64,000 bases of DNA from Algisphaera agarilytica (GCF_014207595.1 NZ_JACHGY010000001.1:3292836-3356835); one strand, 5' to 3'; positions 17,951 to 27,735 are shown, counted from the first letter of the stretch. The notes: generated by a model not told the origin, from the letters alone. A program made the numbers and translations.

Positions 17951-18769
17951 ATGAACACGATCATGATCACCGGCTCCTCCAGCGGCATCGGCAAAGCCAC
18001 CGCGATCTACTTCCAGCAGCAAGGGTGGAACGTCATCGCCACGATGCGTAAACCCGAGAACGAAACCGAGCTCACCGAACTCGACAACGTGTTGGTGACC
18101 CGGCTGGACGTGTTGGATCAAGCCTCGATCGACGCCGCCGTGGCCGCGGGCATTGAAAAGTTTGGCCGGATCGATGCGCTACTCAACAACGCGGGCTACG
18201 GCGCGTACGGCCCGCTGGAAACCTTCCCCATGGAAAACATCCGACGCCAGTGGGACACCAACGTCCTCGGGCTCATCGCGGTGACCCAAGCGGTGCTCCC
18301 GCGCATGCGGGCGAACAAGTCGGGCGTCATCGCCAACGTCTCGTCGGTCGGCGGCCAGGTCACCTTCCCCCTCGGCGCGTTGTACCACGGCACAAAGTTC
18401 GCGGTGGAGGGCTTGTCCGAATCCTTGCACTACGAACTCGAACCGCTGGGCATCAAGGTCAAGATCATCGAGCCGGGCGCCATCGCGACGGACTTCATCG
18501 ATCGTTCGTTCGATTTTTATCACGACGAATCGATCGAAGAGTACCAGCCGATCGTGCAGAAGATGCTCTCGAATTTCGAGCCGATCATGGACACCGCTTC
18601 GCCGTCGTCGGACTGCGCGGAGGTGATTTACAACGCCATCACCGACGGCACGCCGCGGATGCGTTATCTCGCCGCCGGGGGTGCTGAGGAATTTATGGCT
18701 CTGCGTGAGGGCGTTGACGACGCGGCGTTTTTCGCGCGGATCAAGGAAATGATGGGCTTGCCTGCCTAA
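17951..18769 (+). CDS. short-chain dehydrogenase/reductase
   Basis: A 272-residue classical SDR oxidoreductase. The cofactor motif TGSSSGIG is at residues 7-14, NNAG at 79-82, and the catalytic residues are Ser131 or Ser132 with Tyr145 and Lys149 in ALYHGTKF. The substrate is unknown. The start at 17951 follows family length and a GCGAGAA-type site; the open frame extends upstream through the promoter and is not coding there. It is the first gene of a probable two-gene operon with the reductase at 18821, controlled by the divergent TetR protein. Confidence 0.88.
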   Translation: MNTIMITGSSSGIGKATAIYFQQQGWNVIATMRKPENETELTELDNVLVTRLDVLDQASIDAAVAAGIEKFGRIDALLNNAGYGAYGPLETFPMENIRRQWDTNVLGLIAVTQAVLPRMRANKSGVIANVSSVGGQVTFPLGALYHGTKFAVEGLSESLHYELEPLGIKVKIIEPGAIATDFIDRSFDFYHDESIEEYQPIVQKMLSNFEPIMDTASPSSDCAEVIYNAITDGTPRMRYLAAGGAEEFMALREGVDDAAFFARIKEMMGLPA

Positions 18770-18820
18770 ACCGTGATCGAAATAACCCTGCCGATGGTGG
18801 GACCACTCAGGAGATGAATC

Positions 18821-19888
18821 ATGTTGCAATACCCCGAAAACAAAACGGCTCTGGTCACCGGCGCGACCGGCTACGTCGCGGGCTGGGTGGTGAAACGCCT
18901 GCTCGAAGAAGGCTTCACGGTCCACGCCGCGGTGCGTGACCCGCAGAAGATCGACAAGCTCCGCTACCTCGATGCGCTGGCGGAAGAATTGCCCGGCAGC
19001 ATCAAGTACTTCCGCGGCGAACTCACCACCCCGGGCTCCTACGCCGAGGCGATGGATGGCTGCTCGGTGGTATTCCACACCGCCTCGCCGTTCGCGATCA
19101 GCGTGGATGACCCGCAGAAAGACCTGGTCGATCCCGCGCTCCTTGGTACTCGCAACGTGCTGGAGCAGGCGAACCAAACGCCCAGCGTGAAACGCGTCGT
19201 GGTGACCAGCAGCGTCGCCGCGATTATGGGCGACAACATCGACGTGAAGAAAACACCCGACGGCAAATTCACCGAAGAGCAGTGGAACACGACGTCGTCG
19301 CTGGACTACAACCCCTACCTGTATTCCAAAACGGTCGCGGAAAAGGAAGCCTGGAAGATCGCCGAGGCCCAGTCGCAGTGGACGCTCGGTACGGTGAACC
19401 CGTCCTTCGTGCACGGGCCGGCAATCAACCCGCACGCCGGTGGCGAGTCGATGGAGTTCATCCGGCAGAACGGCGACGGCACCATGAAGAGCGGCACGCT
19501 CCGCCTCGGGATGGGCGTGGTCGATGTCCGCGACGTCGCGGAGATGCACATGCGGGTGGCGTTCCACCCCGGGGCCAACGGGCGGTACATCGCCTTGGGC
19601 CACAACACCGATTTCTTCGAGATCGCACAGGTCCTCCGCAAGGCGTTCGGCGAGGGGTATCCGTTCCCGAAACGCGCGGTGCCGAAGTGGCTGGCGTGGC
19701 TTGTCGTGCCGTTCGTCGACAAACGTATGACCCGGACCATGATCAGCCGCAACGTCGACGTAAAGTGGATCGGCGACAACAGCAAGAGCCAACGCGATCT
19801 GGGTATGACGTATCGCGACCTCGAAGACACCTTGCGTGATGCCTTTCAGCAGCAGGTGGATGCTGGCGAATTGAAGCCCGCAGCATGA
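18821..19888 (+). CDS. NAD(P)-dependent aldehyde/dihydroflavonol-reductase-like epimerase-family protein
   Basis: A 355-residue extended SDR. The nucleotide motif TGATGYVAG is at residues 13-21, Ser130/131 precede the catalytic YLYSK at 166-170. The sequence around HTASPF and VVVTSSVAAIMGD resembles dihydroflavonol-4-reductase and bacterial aldehyde reductases, which reduce carbonyl compounds. It sits 51 bases after the SDR gene, preceded by an AGGAGA ribosome-binding site, and probably shares its TetR-controlled promoter. Detoxification of reactive carbonyls is a guess based on this pairing. Confidence 0.85.
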   Translation: MLQYPENKTALVTGATGYVAGWVVKRLLEEGFTVHAAVRDPQKIDKLRYLDALAEELPGSIKYFRGELTTPGSYAEAMDGCSVVFHTASPFAISVDDPQKDLVDPALLGTRNVLEQANQTPSVKRVVVTSSVAAIMGDNIDVKKTPDGKFTEEQWNTTSSLDYNPYLYSKTVAEKEAWKIAEAQSQWTLGTVNPSFVHGPAINPHAGGESMEFIRQNGDGTMKSGTLRLGMGVVDVRDVAEMHMRVAFHPGANGRYIALGHNTDFFEIAQVLRKAFGEGYPFPKRAVPKWLAWLVVPFVDKRMTRTMISRNVDVKWIGDNSKSQRDLGMTYRDLEDTLRDAFQQQVDAGELKPAA

Positions 19889-19920
19889 GTTGAGTCGCGG
19901 AAACCAGCAGGTCGATGAGA

Positions 19921-21291
19921 TCAGCTGCGATCGCCGCAAGACGCCAGCATCTGCTCGGCGGTGTCATCGCCGTAGCGTTGGGCAAAGTGCGAGAGGTGTT
20001 TTCGGTGTTCAGCGAGAACGCCACCGTAATCACCATCTTCGGCCAGGTTTTGCATCTCGCCGGGGTCTTGCTCGAGGTCGAACAAGGATTCATACCGCGG
20101 CCCGACGCTGTAGAGGCAGTATTTGTACCTCGCGGTACGGACCATGCGTCCGTCCGGTGCGAAGGGCTGGTCGAAGATGTCTGCGCCTTGGACCGCCTTG
20201 TTCTCGCAAACCAAGTACTCCGCCGTTTCGGTGGCAGTCCCGTGTGCGGCGTTTACGAGGCTCATGCCAGGTAGGCCTTGAGGCAGCTCAACCCCGGTGA
20301 GTTCACCCAAAGTGGGCAACGTATCCACGCCGAAGTTGACCAGGGCGTTGGATCGACCCGGCGACAATCCGGGGGCGTTGAGGATATAGGGCACGCGGGT
20401 GGATTCTTCGTAAAACACGGTTTTCTGGTTCCACCCGTGGGCGCCTCGGCATTCGCCGTGATCGCTGAGGAGCAAGATGATGGTGTTGTCGTATTCACCG
20501 GAGTCGTGTAGCGCGGTGAGGACTTCGCCGATGCGTTGATCGACGAGTTCGATCATGCGGTAGTAGGCCCAGACGAGTTCTCGCCATTGGGCTTCGCCAT
20601 AATCACCGACCGGAAACATGGGGTTGGCTTGATAGGCTTGCTTGGCGAGGCTGACGGCAGTGGCTTCGCTTTGCGTCTCGGCGAGATTGGAGCGCAGGGG
20701 AGGGCACTGGTGTAACGGAGGCGGCGTGCCGACATCACCGTCGGGCAGTTCGCGGTCGCCTCGCGCCCACTCACAGATGTTGTGGGGGTTGTTGAACGAA
20801 GCGACCAGGAAGAAAGGGGTTTCGCGTTTGGCACGGATGAAAGACGCGGCGAGTTGTGGCGTGATCAGGTCGATGCCGTTGGCGGGCAACGTGTCGGAGA
20901 CAGCTTGAAATCCGTGCAAGGAAGTGTCGGCATAGGGGAATTGAAGGTGCCACTTGCCGAAATACGCGGTGTCGAAACCCGCGTCGCGGAAGTAGGTGCC
21001 GAGGCAACGGAAGCGATTGGGTTCTTGGGGGACCGAGTTGGTCTGCAGCCCGATCTCGTGCGGGTAGCGCCCCGTGAAGAGCGAGGCACGTGCGGGAGCG
21101 CACAGGGGGTTGGGCGTGTAGGCCCGGTCAAACACCACCCCGCTTGCGGCCAGCGCGTCCATATTTGGAGTGTGCAGATGCTCACGGCCGAGCACGAAGC
21201 TCATGGCCTCGGCGGACTGTTGATCGGTCATCAGGATTAAGACGTTGGGGGTGGCCATCACGCTATCTTCACCGAAAAGTTCGTCGCCCAT
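19921..21291 (-). CDS. sulfatase lacking a signal peptide
   Basis: A 456-residue type I sulfatase with the alternative maturation motif CAPAR at residues 64-68 (Cys64 as formylglycine) and the metal-binding start LMTDQQS, closer to choline-sulfatase and phosphonate-hydrolase-like members than to the secreted enzymes in this window. There is no signal peptide, so it would act in the cytoplasm on an imported sulfate ester. Two starts are possible: residue 1 or Met12 (MATPNVLI), the latter at 21258 matching the family N-terminus better. It is followed by nothing co-directional for 2 kb downstream except the divergent reductases. Confidence 0.85.
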   Translation of the reverse strand: MGDELFGEDSVMATPNVLILMTDQQSAEAMSFVLGREHLHTPNMDALAASGVVFDRAYTPNPLCAPARASLFTGRYPHEIGLQTNSVPQEPNRFRCLGTYFRDAGFDTAYFGKWHLQFPYADTSLHGFQAVSDTLPANGIDLITPQLAASFIRAKRETPFFLVASFNNPHNICEWARGDRELPDGDVGTPPPLHQCPPLRSNLAETQSEATAVSLAKQAYQANPMFPVGDYGEAQWRELVWAYYRMIELVDQRIGEVLTALHDSGEYDNTIILLLSDHGECRGAHGWNQKTVFYEESTRVPYILNAPGLSPGRSNALVNFGVDTLPTLGELTGVELPQGLPGMSLVNAAHGTATETAEYLVCENKAVQGADIFDQPFAPDGRMVRTARYKYCLYSVGPRYESLFDLEQDPGEMQNLAEDGDYGGVLAEHRKHLSHFAQRYGDDTAEQMLASCGDRS

Positions 21292-21307
21292 GGCTTTCGA
21301 CTATTGC

Positions 21308-21982
21308 TCAGTCGATCAACACCAGCGTGTTGGGGTGTTCGTTGGTGTCGTCTTCGTCTCGGGGCAGTGCCTCGAGGTGCTGCCCCGCGCGGCGGATGGT
21401 TTGGCACAGGGCTTCGGCGGCGTCGGTCTCGGCGAGCAGTTTGGTGAGGTCGCGGCAGAGGGTGTCGAGGGTGGTTTGCGATAGCGCTTCGAGCACGGCT
21501 TCGTCGGCGAGGATGACCGCACGGCGTTCGTCCATCGAGAGGTAGATCAGCAGCCCCGTGCCTGCGCGGGTGTGGTGTAGGGATTGATCGAAGAACGCGG
21601 CGCTGGCGGCGTGGCTGACGTTCTCACGCTGCTCGGACTTGGGGACGAACGGGCGACGCAGGGGCCAGGCGTGCGAGGCCCACACGGTGCCGAGGACGAA
21701 ACCGCCGAGCACGGCGAGTGCCATGAAGGCGATCTTGGTCGTGGGGGTGTAGCCCGCCCAGGTGTCGCCGCCGGGGACCGCGTCGGGCAGGAAAATCCAG
21801 ACAAGCCCCGCGGCGATCATGCCCAGGAGCAGGCCGAAGATGTCCTCGGCCCGGTCGTATCGGCCCGAGGATGCGGCCGCGACACACACGATCTCGGCCG
21901 AGGTGATTTCCTCGACCTCGCCGATCGCGGTGTTGACGCGTTGGACGTCCTGTTCGTCGAAATGGCGTTGCATCCGTGACAT
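21308..21982 (-). CDS. TPM-domain membrane protein
   Basis: A 224-residue protein with an N-terminal half TPM domain (EVEEITSAEIVCVAAASSG), two predicted membrane helices around residues 48-65 and 83-101, and a C-terminal continuation (TGLLIYLSMDERRAVILAD) that completes the TPM pattern. TPM proteins occur in thylakoid PSII-repair factors and in bacterial envelope proteins of unknown biochemical role. The gene starts 4 bases beyond the stop of the other TPM gene, so the two form one operon. Confidence 0.78.
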   Translation of the reverse strand: MSRMQRHFDEQDVQRVNTAIGEVEEITSAEIVCVAAASSGRYDRAEDIFGLLLGMIAAGLVWIFLPDAVPGGDTWAGYTPTTKIAFMALAVLGGFVLGTVWASHAWPLRRPFVPKSEQRENVSHAASAAFFDQSLHHTRAGTGLLIYLSMDERRAVILADEAVLEALSQTTLDTLCRDLTKLLAETDAAEALCQTIRRAGQHLEALPRDEDDTNEHPNTLVLID

Positions 21983-21985
21983 GAC

Positions 21986-22801
21986 TTACCAGCTCCCGCT
22001 CGCGCCGCCCCCGCCACCGAAAGATCCGCCGCCTCCGCCGAACGAACCCCCGCCGCCACTGCTCCACCCACCTCGGTCGGAGGAAGACCAACCCGACGCA
22101 GTCCAACGGCCGTCCGGCCTCTGGCGTAATCGAAATAGCACGAAGCCGATGAACACCAGCACCGTGCCCCAGAACAGCCAGGCCCAGCCGGAGCTGCCTC
22201 GCCTGAACAATGACACCACCGTAAAGATCGCCAGCCCCGCAAACCCCGCCCACCAGATGTACGTGCTGCGTGACACCGGCCGGGCGGGCACCGCTTCGCC
22301 CCGGGCCATCTTGTCTAACGCGTTGACCCCGGCCACAATCCCCGCCGCGTAGTCCCCGGCCCGGAACGCGGGCAAGAGGTGCTGGTCCATGATCCGACGC
22401 GACGCGGTGTCCTTGCTGCCGGCCCAGGTGCGTCCGAGCTCGATCCGGGCGGCGCGGTCGTCCAGAGCTATCACGAGGAGGATGCCGTTGCGCCAGTCGT
22501 GGTCCTGGTTGAGCGGGTGGGCGTCGCCGATCTCTTCGAAGAGGGTGCGGGCGAAGGTTTCGATGGTCATGCCCTTGCCGCCGTGATTGCTCATGGCGTC
22601 GATCGTGAGCACGAACATCGGGACGCTGGTGTCGTTGAGCAGGGTTTCGCAGCGCTGGTGGAGCTGGCGGACTTCGCCCGGCGAGAGGACGCCGACGGTG
22701 TCGCGGACGAACTCGCGGTCGTCGGGTCGGGCGATCGTGAGCGGCGAGGCGGTGGCTCCCACGGCGAACAGGAGCAGCAAGATGGAGACGAGTCGCTGCA
22801 T
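21986..22801 (-). CDS. YgcG-type secreted TPM-domain protein with Gly-rich C-terminus
   Basis: A 271-residue protein: signal peptide (residues 1-18, ends GATAS), TPM domain at about 25-165 (VGVLSPGEVRQLHQRCETL, RIELGRTW, MDQHLLPAFRAGDYAAGI), two membrane helices near 190-220, and a tail of repeated GGGGSFGG ending in GASGSW, the hallmark of the YgcG family. Members usually sit beside lemA, which is absent here; a second TPM gene lies 3 bases downstream instead. Envelope location is predicted, function unknown. Confidence 0.82.
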   Translation of the reverse strand: MQRLVSILLLLFAVGATASPLTIARPDDREFVRDTVGVLSPGEVRQLHQRCETLLNDTSVPMFVLTIDAMSNHGGKGMTIETFARTLFEEIGDAHPLNQDHDWRNGILLVIALDDRAARIELGRTWAGSKDTASRRIMDQHLLPAFRAGDYAAGIVAGVNALDKMARGEAVPARPVSRSTYIWWAGFAGLAIFTVVSLFRRGSSGWAWLFWGTVLVFIGFVLFRLRQRPDGRWTASGWSSSDRGGWSSGGGGSFGGGGGSFGGGGGASGSW

Positions 22802-22865
22802 CGAGAGCTTTATCGGCAGTGGGGCGGTGAAGACTCCGCTTTAGGTTGGCTGCAGCGAACAGGGT

Positions 22866-24494
22866 TTAGGCCGGCTCGGCCTGGCTCTGCACGATCGCGT
22901 AGGCGACGTGGGTCACGCAGCTGTTGATTCGACGCAGGTGCGTGAGGATGTCGAGGTGGACGGAGCTCGACTCGTGAGACTGGGTCTGGCCCTGACGCAG
23001 CCGGGTGAAGTGGCTGTCGCGGAGCTGTCGCTCTTCTTCGCCCAGCGCCTGCTTGTGACGCAGGAGGCGTTGGGCAAGGATCTGATCGCGGGTGGCGAAG
23101 GCGGTTTCGGCGATGAGCAGGTTCTCCGCGACCTTCTTGTAAAAACTGTCCAGCTCGGCCCAGCCGTCGTCGGAGAACCAGATGTCTGTCTCCGCGCGCT
23201 TCACGACCAGCTCGGCGAGGTTGCGGTCGATGATGTCGCCGATGGTTTCCAATTCGTTGGTGTAGCGCAGCTGGGCCATGACCTCGGCGGACGTATCGGC
23301 GTCGGCGTCTTCCCCGGCGATGCGAGCGAGGTAACGCTTGATCTCGCGGTCCAGCAGATCGACCTGGTCGTCGCGTTCTTGAACCGACTGAGCGAGTTCG
23401 GGGTCGCGCTTCTGCAGGGCCTGCCACAGGTCGTCGAGCATCCCGCGGACCATGGCCGAGACACGCATGATCTCTTGGCGGGACTGGCCGGTGGCGATCG
23501 CCAATCCGTCGATGTGTCGGTTGTTCAGGAACCGTGGGCCGAACTCCCGTTGCTGGGCTTCGGGGGGATCGGGGGCGATTCGATTCACCAGGTAGTACAC
23601 CGGGTTGACCAGCGGCAGGAAGCAGGCGGCCATGACGAGGTTGAACCCGCTATGCGACACCGCGATCTTGCGGTCCAGGTTCAACGGCAGCCCATCCACG
23701 AAACGGATCACCCAGGCCGACAACGCCAGGAGCATCACCGCGGTTGTGAGTTTGCAGATCAGGTTGCCCAACGCCAGCCGACGCGCCGCGGGTTGCGAGC
23801 CCGCGATGATGAGCAGGGTGACGCCAACCCCGACGTTGGCCCCGATGACCACGGGCACGGCAAACGACATCGGGTTGAGCTCGCCCAGGTCCGCCGCCGC
23901 CAAGCCCATCGCCAGGCCGATCGATGCGGTTGAGGATTGCAACGCGATCGCCAGGACCGCCGCGATCGCGGCGAGCAGGAAGGGGTAACGCGCGGCGAGC
24001 GTCAGCAATTCGAGCAGGTCCCCGTCGGGCTGGACCGAGGACGCGGCCGAGGAGATGGTCATGATGCCCAGGAAGATAAAACCAAGGCTGAGGACGACCT
24101 GCCCGATGCCCCGGCTCCGGCTCGACCGAGTGAACTGAAACAACGCAACGCCGATGGCCACGAATCCCGCGGCGTATTGATCCAAGCGCAACGCGATGAG
24201 CAGGACCATCATCGTGAGTCCGATGTCGGCCCCCAGGATCACGGCCAAAACTCTGCGCGGGGGCAGGTGCCCGTCGCGCACCGTCTGAACCGCGAGGACG
24301 GACATGGTGGTCGAAGACGGGGCGATCACCGCCACGCCGATGCCTGCGAGAAACGCCTTGATGCGAGACCTCGCGAACCGTTGCATCACCGGGCCCAGCC
24401 GATCGCCGAGCAGGCGGTCAAGCCCCTTCCGCAGGAACCGGACACCGAACAGAATCAGCGCCACACCCCCCGCGATATTCAGCAGTAAAACCAT
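22866..24494 (-). CDS. Na/Pi-cotransporter family protein with PhoU-like C-terminal domain
   Basis: A 542-residue NptA/YjbB-type transporter. Two inverted membrane halves are visible, with the substrate-site repeats APSSTTMS and ALQSSTASIG. From about residue 340 the protein is cytoplasmic and helical, resembling PhoU repeats (residues with RVSAMVRGMLDDLWQAL and YTNELETIGDIIDRNLAEL). Known members export or import phosphate. The start at 24494 (MVLLLNIAGG) matches the family and removes 16 residues of upstream frame. It lies in a minus-strand run after the purH-like gene and before the TPM genes. Confidence 0.85.
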   Translation of the reverse strand: MVLLLNIAGGVALILFGVRFLRKGLDRLLGDRLGPVMQRFARSRIKAFLAGIGVAVIAPSSTTMSVLAVQTVRDGHLPPRRVLAVILGADIGLTMMVLLIALRLDQYAAGFVAIGVALFQFTRSSRSRGIGQVVLSLGFIFLGIMTISSAASSVQPDGDLLELLTLAARYPFLLAAIAAVLAIALQSSTASIGLAMGLAAADLGELNPMSFAVPVVIGANVGVGVTLLIIAGSQPAARRLALGNLICKLTTAVMLLALSAWVIRFVDGLPLNLDRKIAVSHSGFNLVMAACFLPLVNPVYYLVNRIAPDPPEAQQREFGPRFLNNRHIDGLAIATGQSRQEIMRVSAMVRGMLDDLWQALQKRDPELAQSVQERDDQVDLLDREIKRYLARIAGEDADADTSAEVMAQLRYTNELETIGDIIDRNLAELVVKRAETDIWFSDDGWAELDSFYKKVAENLLIAETAFATRDQILAQRLLRHKQALGEEERQLRDSHFTRLRQGQTQSHESSSVHLDILTHLRRINSCVTHVAYAIVQSQAEPA

Positions 24495-24623
24495 ATCTCG
24501 ACTCTCTGGCGCCCTCATCCATGTATGAGCGCAAGAGGCCATCCTAACAAAAGATTAGGGAATTGTAAGTTTTATGAGAGTATTTGAGCGTTCATCGGCT
24601 CTGCGTCCCACGCCATTGCATTG

Positions 24624-24647
24624 AAAAAGCGCCACGGTCGGGTGGCG
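24624..24647 (-). terminator. intrinsic terminator of the IMP cyclohydrolase gene
   Basis: On the minus strand a CGCCAC/GTGGCG stem (24630-24635 with 24642-24647) and 6-base loop is followed by five T residues (24624-24628). It lies 75 bases past the stop at 24722. Confidence 0.6.
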
Positions 24648-24721
24648 TTATTCGGGACAGATATTTTGGGTTTTTTGCGGCCGCGATGCCTCAGAGGGGC
24701 ACCGACGTCACGCCGATCGGA

Positions 24722-25327
24722 TCACTTGAACCGGGTGGTGAGCCAAGTGGAGATCGCGGTGTCGTATTCCGCGGTGCGGGTGAAGGCGGCGGCGGCGAGG
24801 TGTTGACGCAGGGCCAGGGTGGTCGCGCCGTCGTTGGCCTTCAGGGCATTGGTGACGGTGTCGTACTGCTTGGGGTCGGTGACGATGGTCACGTAGCGGT
24901 GGTTCTTCGCGGCCGAGCGCACCATGGACGGGCCGCCGATGTCGATCTGCTCAATCGCTTCGGGCGTGCTGACCTCGGGGTCGGCGACGGTACGCTCGAA
25001 AGGGTAGAGGTTCACCACGACCAGGTCGATCGGGGTGATGTCGTGTTCTTCGAGCGAGGCGGCGTGGTCGGGCTTGTCGCGGAGGGCCAGGAGGCCGCCG
25101 TGGACCTTGGGGTGCAGGGTCTTGACGCGGCCGTCCATCATCTCGGGGAAGCCGGTGACTTCTTCGATGCCGGTGACGGGCAGGTCGGCCTCGGCCAGGG
25201 CTTTCTTGGTGCCGCCGGTGGAGATCAGCTTCACGCCCAGCTCGTTGAGTCGGCGGGCGAAGGGGATGAGGTCGGTCTTATCGGAGACCGAGAGCAGGGC
25301 GGTCTTGATGGGGATCGCTTGGTCCAT
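24722..25327 (-). CDS. purH: stand-alone IMP cyclohydrolase (PurH N-terminal domain)
   Basis: A 201-residue protein matching only the IMP cyclohydrolase (MGS-like) domain of PurH, which closes the purine ring to IMP. Visible signatures: ALLSVSDKT at the N-terminus, [29 protein letters not shown] and [11 protein letters not shown], then [15 protein letters not shown]. Bifunctional PurH is about 520 residues; the AICAR formyltransferase domain is missing, and the frame ends at the natural domain boundary ([12 protein letters not shown]) followed by a terminator, so this looks like a true split rather than a frameshift. The formyltransferase must be encoded elsewhere. Confidence 0.88.
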   Translation of the reverse strand: MDQAIPIKTALLSVSDKTDLIPFARRLNELGVKLISTGGTKKALAEADLPVTGIEEVTGFPEMMDGRVKTLHPKVHGGLLALRDKPDHAASLEEHDITPIDLVVVNLYPFERTVADPEVSTPEAIEQIDIGGPSMVRSAAKNHRYVTIVTDPKQYDTVTNALKANDGATTLALRQHLAAAAFTRTAEYDTAISTWLTTRFK

Positions 25328-25382
25328 GGGTATAAATGGTTGTTGCTCGGCTCAACCTGCCGAGAGGGTGGAGACTTAAGAC

Positions 25383-26501
25383 TCAGGGCCGGGGGTCGAT
25401 CCGCATGATCTCGCCGCTGGGGGTGACCATGAGCAGGCTTTGTCCGGGGCCGGGCTCGAAGATTTCGATCTCGCGGGTGGGCACGGTCTGGATGACGTCA
25501 CCGGTTTCCGGGTTGATCTTGCTGAGGGTTTGGTCGGCGTAAGCGACGACCTTGCCACCCACTTCGGCGATGGGCTGCATCGACGCTTCCGACTTCCACA
25601 GCGGCTTGCCGGTCCGGGCGTTGATCGCGGTCAGCCCGATGCCCGGCTCAACCACGTAGATCACATCGCCGAACGCGGCGGGTGTCTGGCTTAGGGGGAC
25701 TTCGGAGCGGTAGACGGGCCAACGGTATTCGCCGGTGTTGGCGCGGAGGCTATAGAGGGATTGGTCGTCGCTGGCGATGACCACGTCCAACGCGTGACGG
25801 ATGGGTTCTGAAGACAGCTGGCCGTAGGTGGCGCCGCGCCAACGCAGGTCACCGGTCTTGGCGACGAGCATGGCGTAAGAGCCATTGGAGTCGGACACGA
25901 AGACCGATTCGCCATCACTCAACGGCGTGGACATGATGCGGCCATCAAGGCCGTACATCCACTTGCGGTAGCTGTCGACGACGTCGTAGCCGTAGACGTT
26001 ACCGTTGATCGAGCCGAAGACCGCGATGTCATCCACGAGCAGCGGGGACATCGTGACCGGCAGGGGCAGGTCGTAAACCTGCGCGATCTGGCCGTTGCTG
26101 CGGAAGAGCTTGAACAGGCGGCGGCTGGAGTTGACGAAGATATAGTCGTCGTTGCCAAACGCGGCGTAGAACGTTTCCAGGGGTTCGCCGATCACCGCTT
26201 TCCAAGCGAGCGAGCCGTCGTCCGCATTGAGGGCGGTGATGAAGCTGCTGGGGCGTTCGACGGTGACAATCAGGTCGCCGATCGTCCGGACCGCGTAGAT
26301 GGATTGCTTCTTGGACAACTCCAGCGAGCGTGCCCAGCGGTGGGAATAGCCGAACTGGTGGGCGTAGCCGGGTTCAAAGGGCAGCCCGGTACGGAACTCG
26401 GCCCCGGGTGGTACCAAGCCGCTGGTTTCGGATTTCTTCGCGGTGGAACAACCCACCATCACGAGGGCGGCCAACAAAACTAAACACCGGCTAACGTTCA
26501 T
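25383..26501 (-). CDS. BamB-like PQQ beta-propeller lipoprotein
   Basis: A 372-residue lipoprotein: signal peptide with lipobox MVGC (Cys18), then repeated PQQ-like blades such as ALNADDGSLAWKAVIG, AKTGDLRWRG, ANTGEYRWPVY and NARTGKPLWKSE, predicting a beta-propeller in the periplasm. BamB scaffolds the outer-membrane beta-barrel assembly machine; many planctomycete PQQ-repeat proteins have other roles, so the name is provisional. It is upstream of purH on the same strand, 55 bases away. Confidence 0.75.
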   Translation of the reverse strand: MNVSRCLVLLAALVMVGCSTAKKSETSGLVPPGAEFRTGLPFEPGYAHQFGYSHRWARSLELSKKQSIYAVRTIGDLIVTVERPSSFITALNADDGSLAWKAVIGEPLETFYAAFGNDDYIFVNSSRRLFKLFRSNGQIAQVYDLPLPVTMSPLLVDDIAVFGSINGNVYGYDVVDSYRKWMYGLDGRIMSTPLSDGESVFVSDSNGSYAMLVAKTGDLRWRGATYGQLSSEPIRHALDVVIASDDQSLYSLRANTGEYRWPVYRSEVPLSQTPAAFGDVIYVVEPGIGLTAINARTGKPLWKSEASMQPIAEVGGKVVAYADQTLSKINPETGDVIQTVPTREIEIFEPGPGQSLLMVTPSGEIMRIDPRP

Positions 26502-26617
26502 TCGCAGTCACTCCGAGAGGGGGCGGGGAGAGCAAGTATCAAGCAGCGCCGGGGCTGGGTCAAGCGTTGTGTCGCATCGGGGGGGATTCCCCGGGAGCCG
26601 GATGACCCCGAGGCGAG

Positions 26618-26649
26618 AAAAAAGGCCACGCCTGGTGGCAGGCGTGGCC
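26618..26649 (-). terminator. strong intrinsic terminator of tal
   Basis: On the minus strand a 10-bp perfect stem (GGCCACGCCT, 26624-26633, with 26640-26649) and 6-base loop is followed by six T residues (26618-26623), 34 bases past the tal stop. Confidence 0.85.
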
Positions 26650-26682
26650 CATGGGGTATCGACAGAGTTTGGCCGAGGACGC

Positions 26683-27735
26683 TCAGGCGCCGGCCAGCGC
26701 GCTGCGCTTGTCGGCGATGGTTTGGATGAGCGCCTTGTGGGGGTCGGCGAATTTCGCGGTGCCCTCAGCCATCAGCTGGTCTTCCATCTTCTGGATGTCA
26801 ATCGTGGCGAACTCGTCGAGGATCGCTTGGTCGGGCAGGGTGCGAGAGGTGGGTTCGTAAACCCGGCCGATCTCGTCGAGCGCGGCGTTGGTGGCGGGGG
26901 GGTTGGTCTGGATGTCCGAGCCGGCCAGTGCGTCGACGTAGAAGTCCTTGGGCAGCTCGGGCTTCTTGGTGCCGGTGGAGGCGAAGATCATCTCCTGATC
27001 GAGCTTGAGACCCTTGTCGGCCCAGAACTCGTGGTTCTTGAGCCCGATGAGCTTGGCGTTGAGGATGCCGACTTGGCCCTGCAGGTCCGCGCTGAGTCCG
27101 GGGAGTTCTTTCTCGGTGTAGACATCGACGCGGGAGACGAAGATGGAGTACACGCTCTTAAACTCGTCGAGCTTGCCGTAGCGCTGCCGGCCCTTCCACA
27201 CCGCATCACGGGCGGCGAGGTACTGGCGTTCGCTGAAGATCAGGGTGACGTTGAGCGTGATGCCGGCGGCGGCGAGCTCTTCGAGTGCACCGAGGCCCGC
27301 TTCGGTCGCGGGGACCTTGATCATGCGGTTCTGGTGGCCTTCGTTCCACTTCTTGCCGAGCTCGACGTATTTGGCCGAGCGTTCTTCGACCGACAGCGGG
27401 TTGGCGGTGTCTTCGAGCAGAGGGTCGAGCTCGAAGCTGATCCAGCCGTCGTTGCCCTGGGTGTCCGCCCACACGCCGGTGTACTCCTTCTGGGCTTCGA
27501 CGACGAGATGGTCGGTCATGGCCCAGGTGAGGGCTTCGTCGTCCAGGCCCTGCTCGATGAACTCGTTGATCTTGTCGTCGAATCGTCCCGACTGCACGAG
27601 GTCCGCGATGATGCTGGGGTTCGAGGTGCAACCCGTGACGCCGGCGGTCTTGTTTTTGATGACTTCTTCGGGGTCGACGGAGTCGAGCCAAACGCGGGTG
27701 CCGGAGTCGATGAGCGAACGGAGGCCGGTGGGCAT
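26683..27735 (-). CDS. tal: transaldolase
   Basis: Transaldolase moves a dihydroxyacetone unit between sugar phosphates in the non-oxidative pentose phosphate pathway. The signature TGCTSNPSI is at residues 34-42, the Schiff-base Lys is Lys140 in MIKVPAT, and FASTGTK follows later. At 350 residues it resembles the longer transaldolases that carry an extended C-terminus (as in cyanobacteria and actinobacteria). ATG at 27735. A strong terminator follows, so it probably forms a transcript of its own or with the thioredoxin gene upstream. Confidence 0.93.
   Translation of the reverse strand: MPTGLRSLIDSGTRVWLDSVDPEEVIKNKTAGVTGCTSNPSIIADLVQSGRFDDKINEFIEQGLDDEALTWAMTDHLVVEAQKEYTGVWADTQGNDGWISFELDPLLEDTANPLSVEERSAKYVELGKKWNEGHQNRMIKVPATEAGLGALEELAAAGITLNVTLIFSERQYLAARDAVWKGRQRYGKLDEFKSVYSIFVSRVDVYTEKELPGLSADLQGQVGILNAKLIGLKNHEFWADKGLKLDQEMIFASTGTKKPELPKDFYVDALAGSDIQTNPPATNAALDEIGRVYEPTSRTLPDQAILDEFATIDIQKMEDQLMAEGTAKFADPHKALIQTIADKRSALAGA

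Noticed and set aside
18179-19939. Long antisense open frame (586 codons) over the two reductase genes
   Set aside because: High GC makes antisense frames stay open. The sense frames carry clear SDR motifs and the antisense product is Arg/His/Val-rich without family features. The same applies to frames at 31225-32937, 61306-62667 and 9230-10483.
24545-24721. Frameshifted remnant of the PurH formyltransferase domain
   Set aside because: The stretch is only 177 bases, holds a terminator, and gives no residue run resembling AICARFT in any frame.
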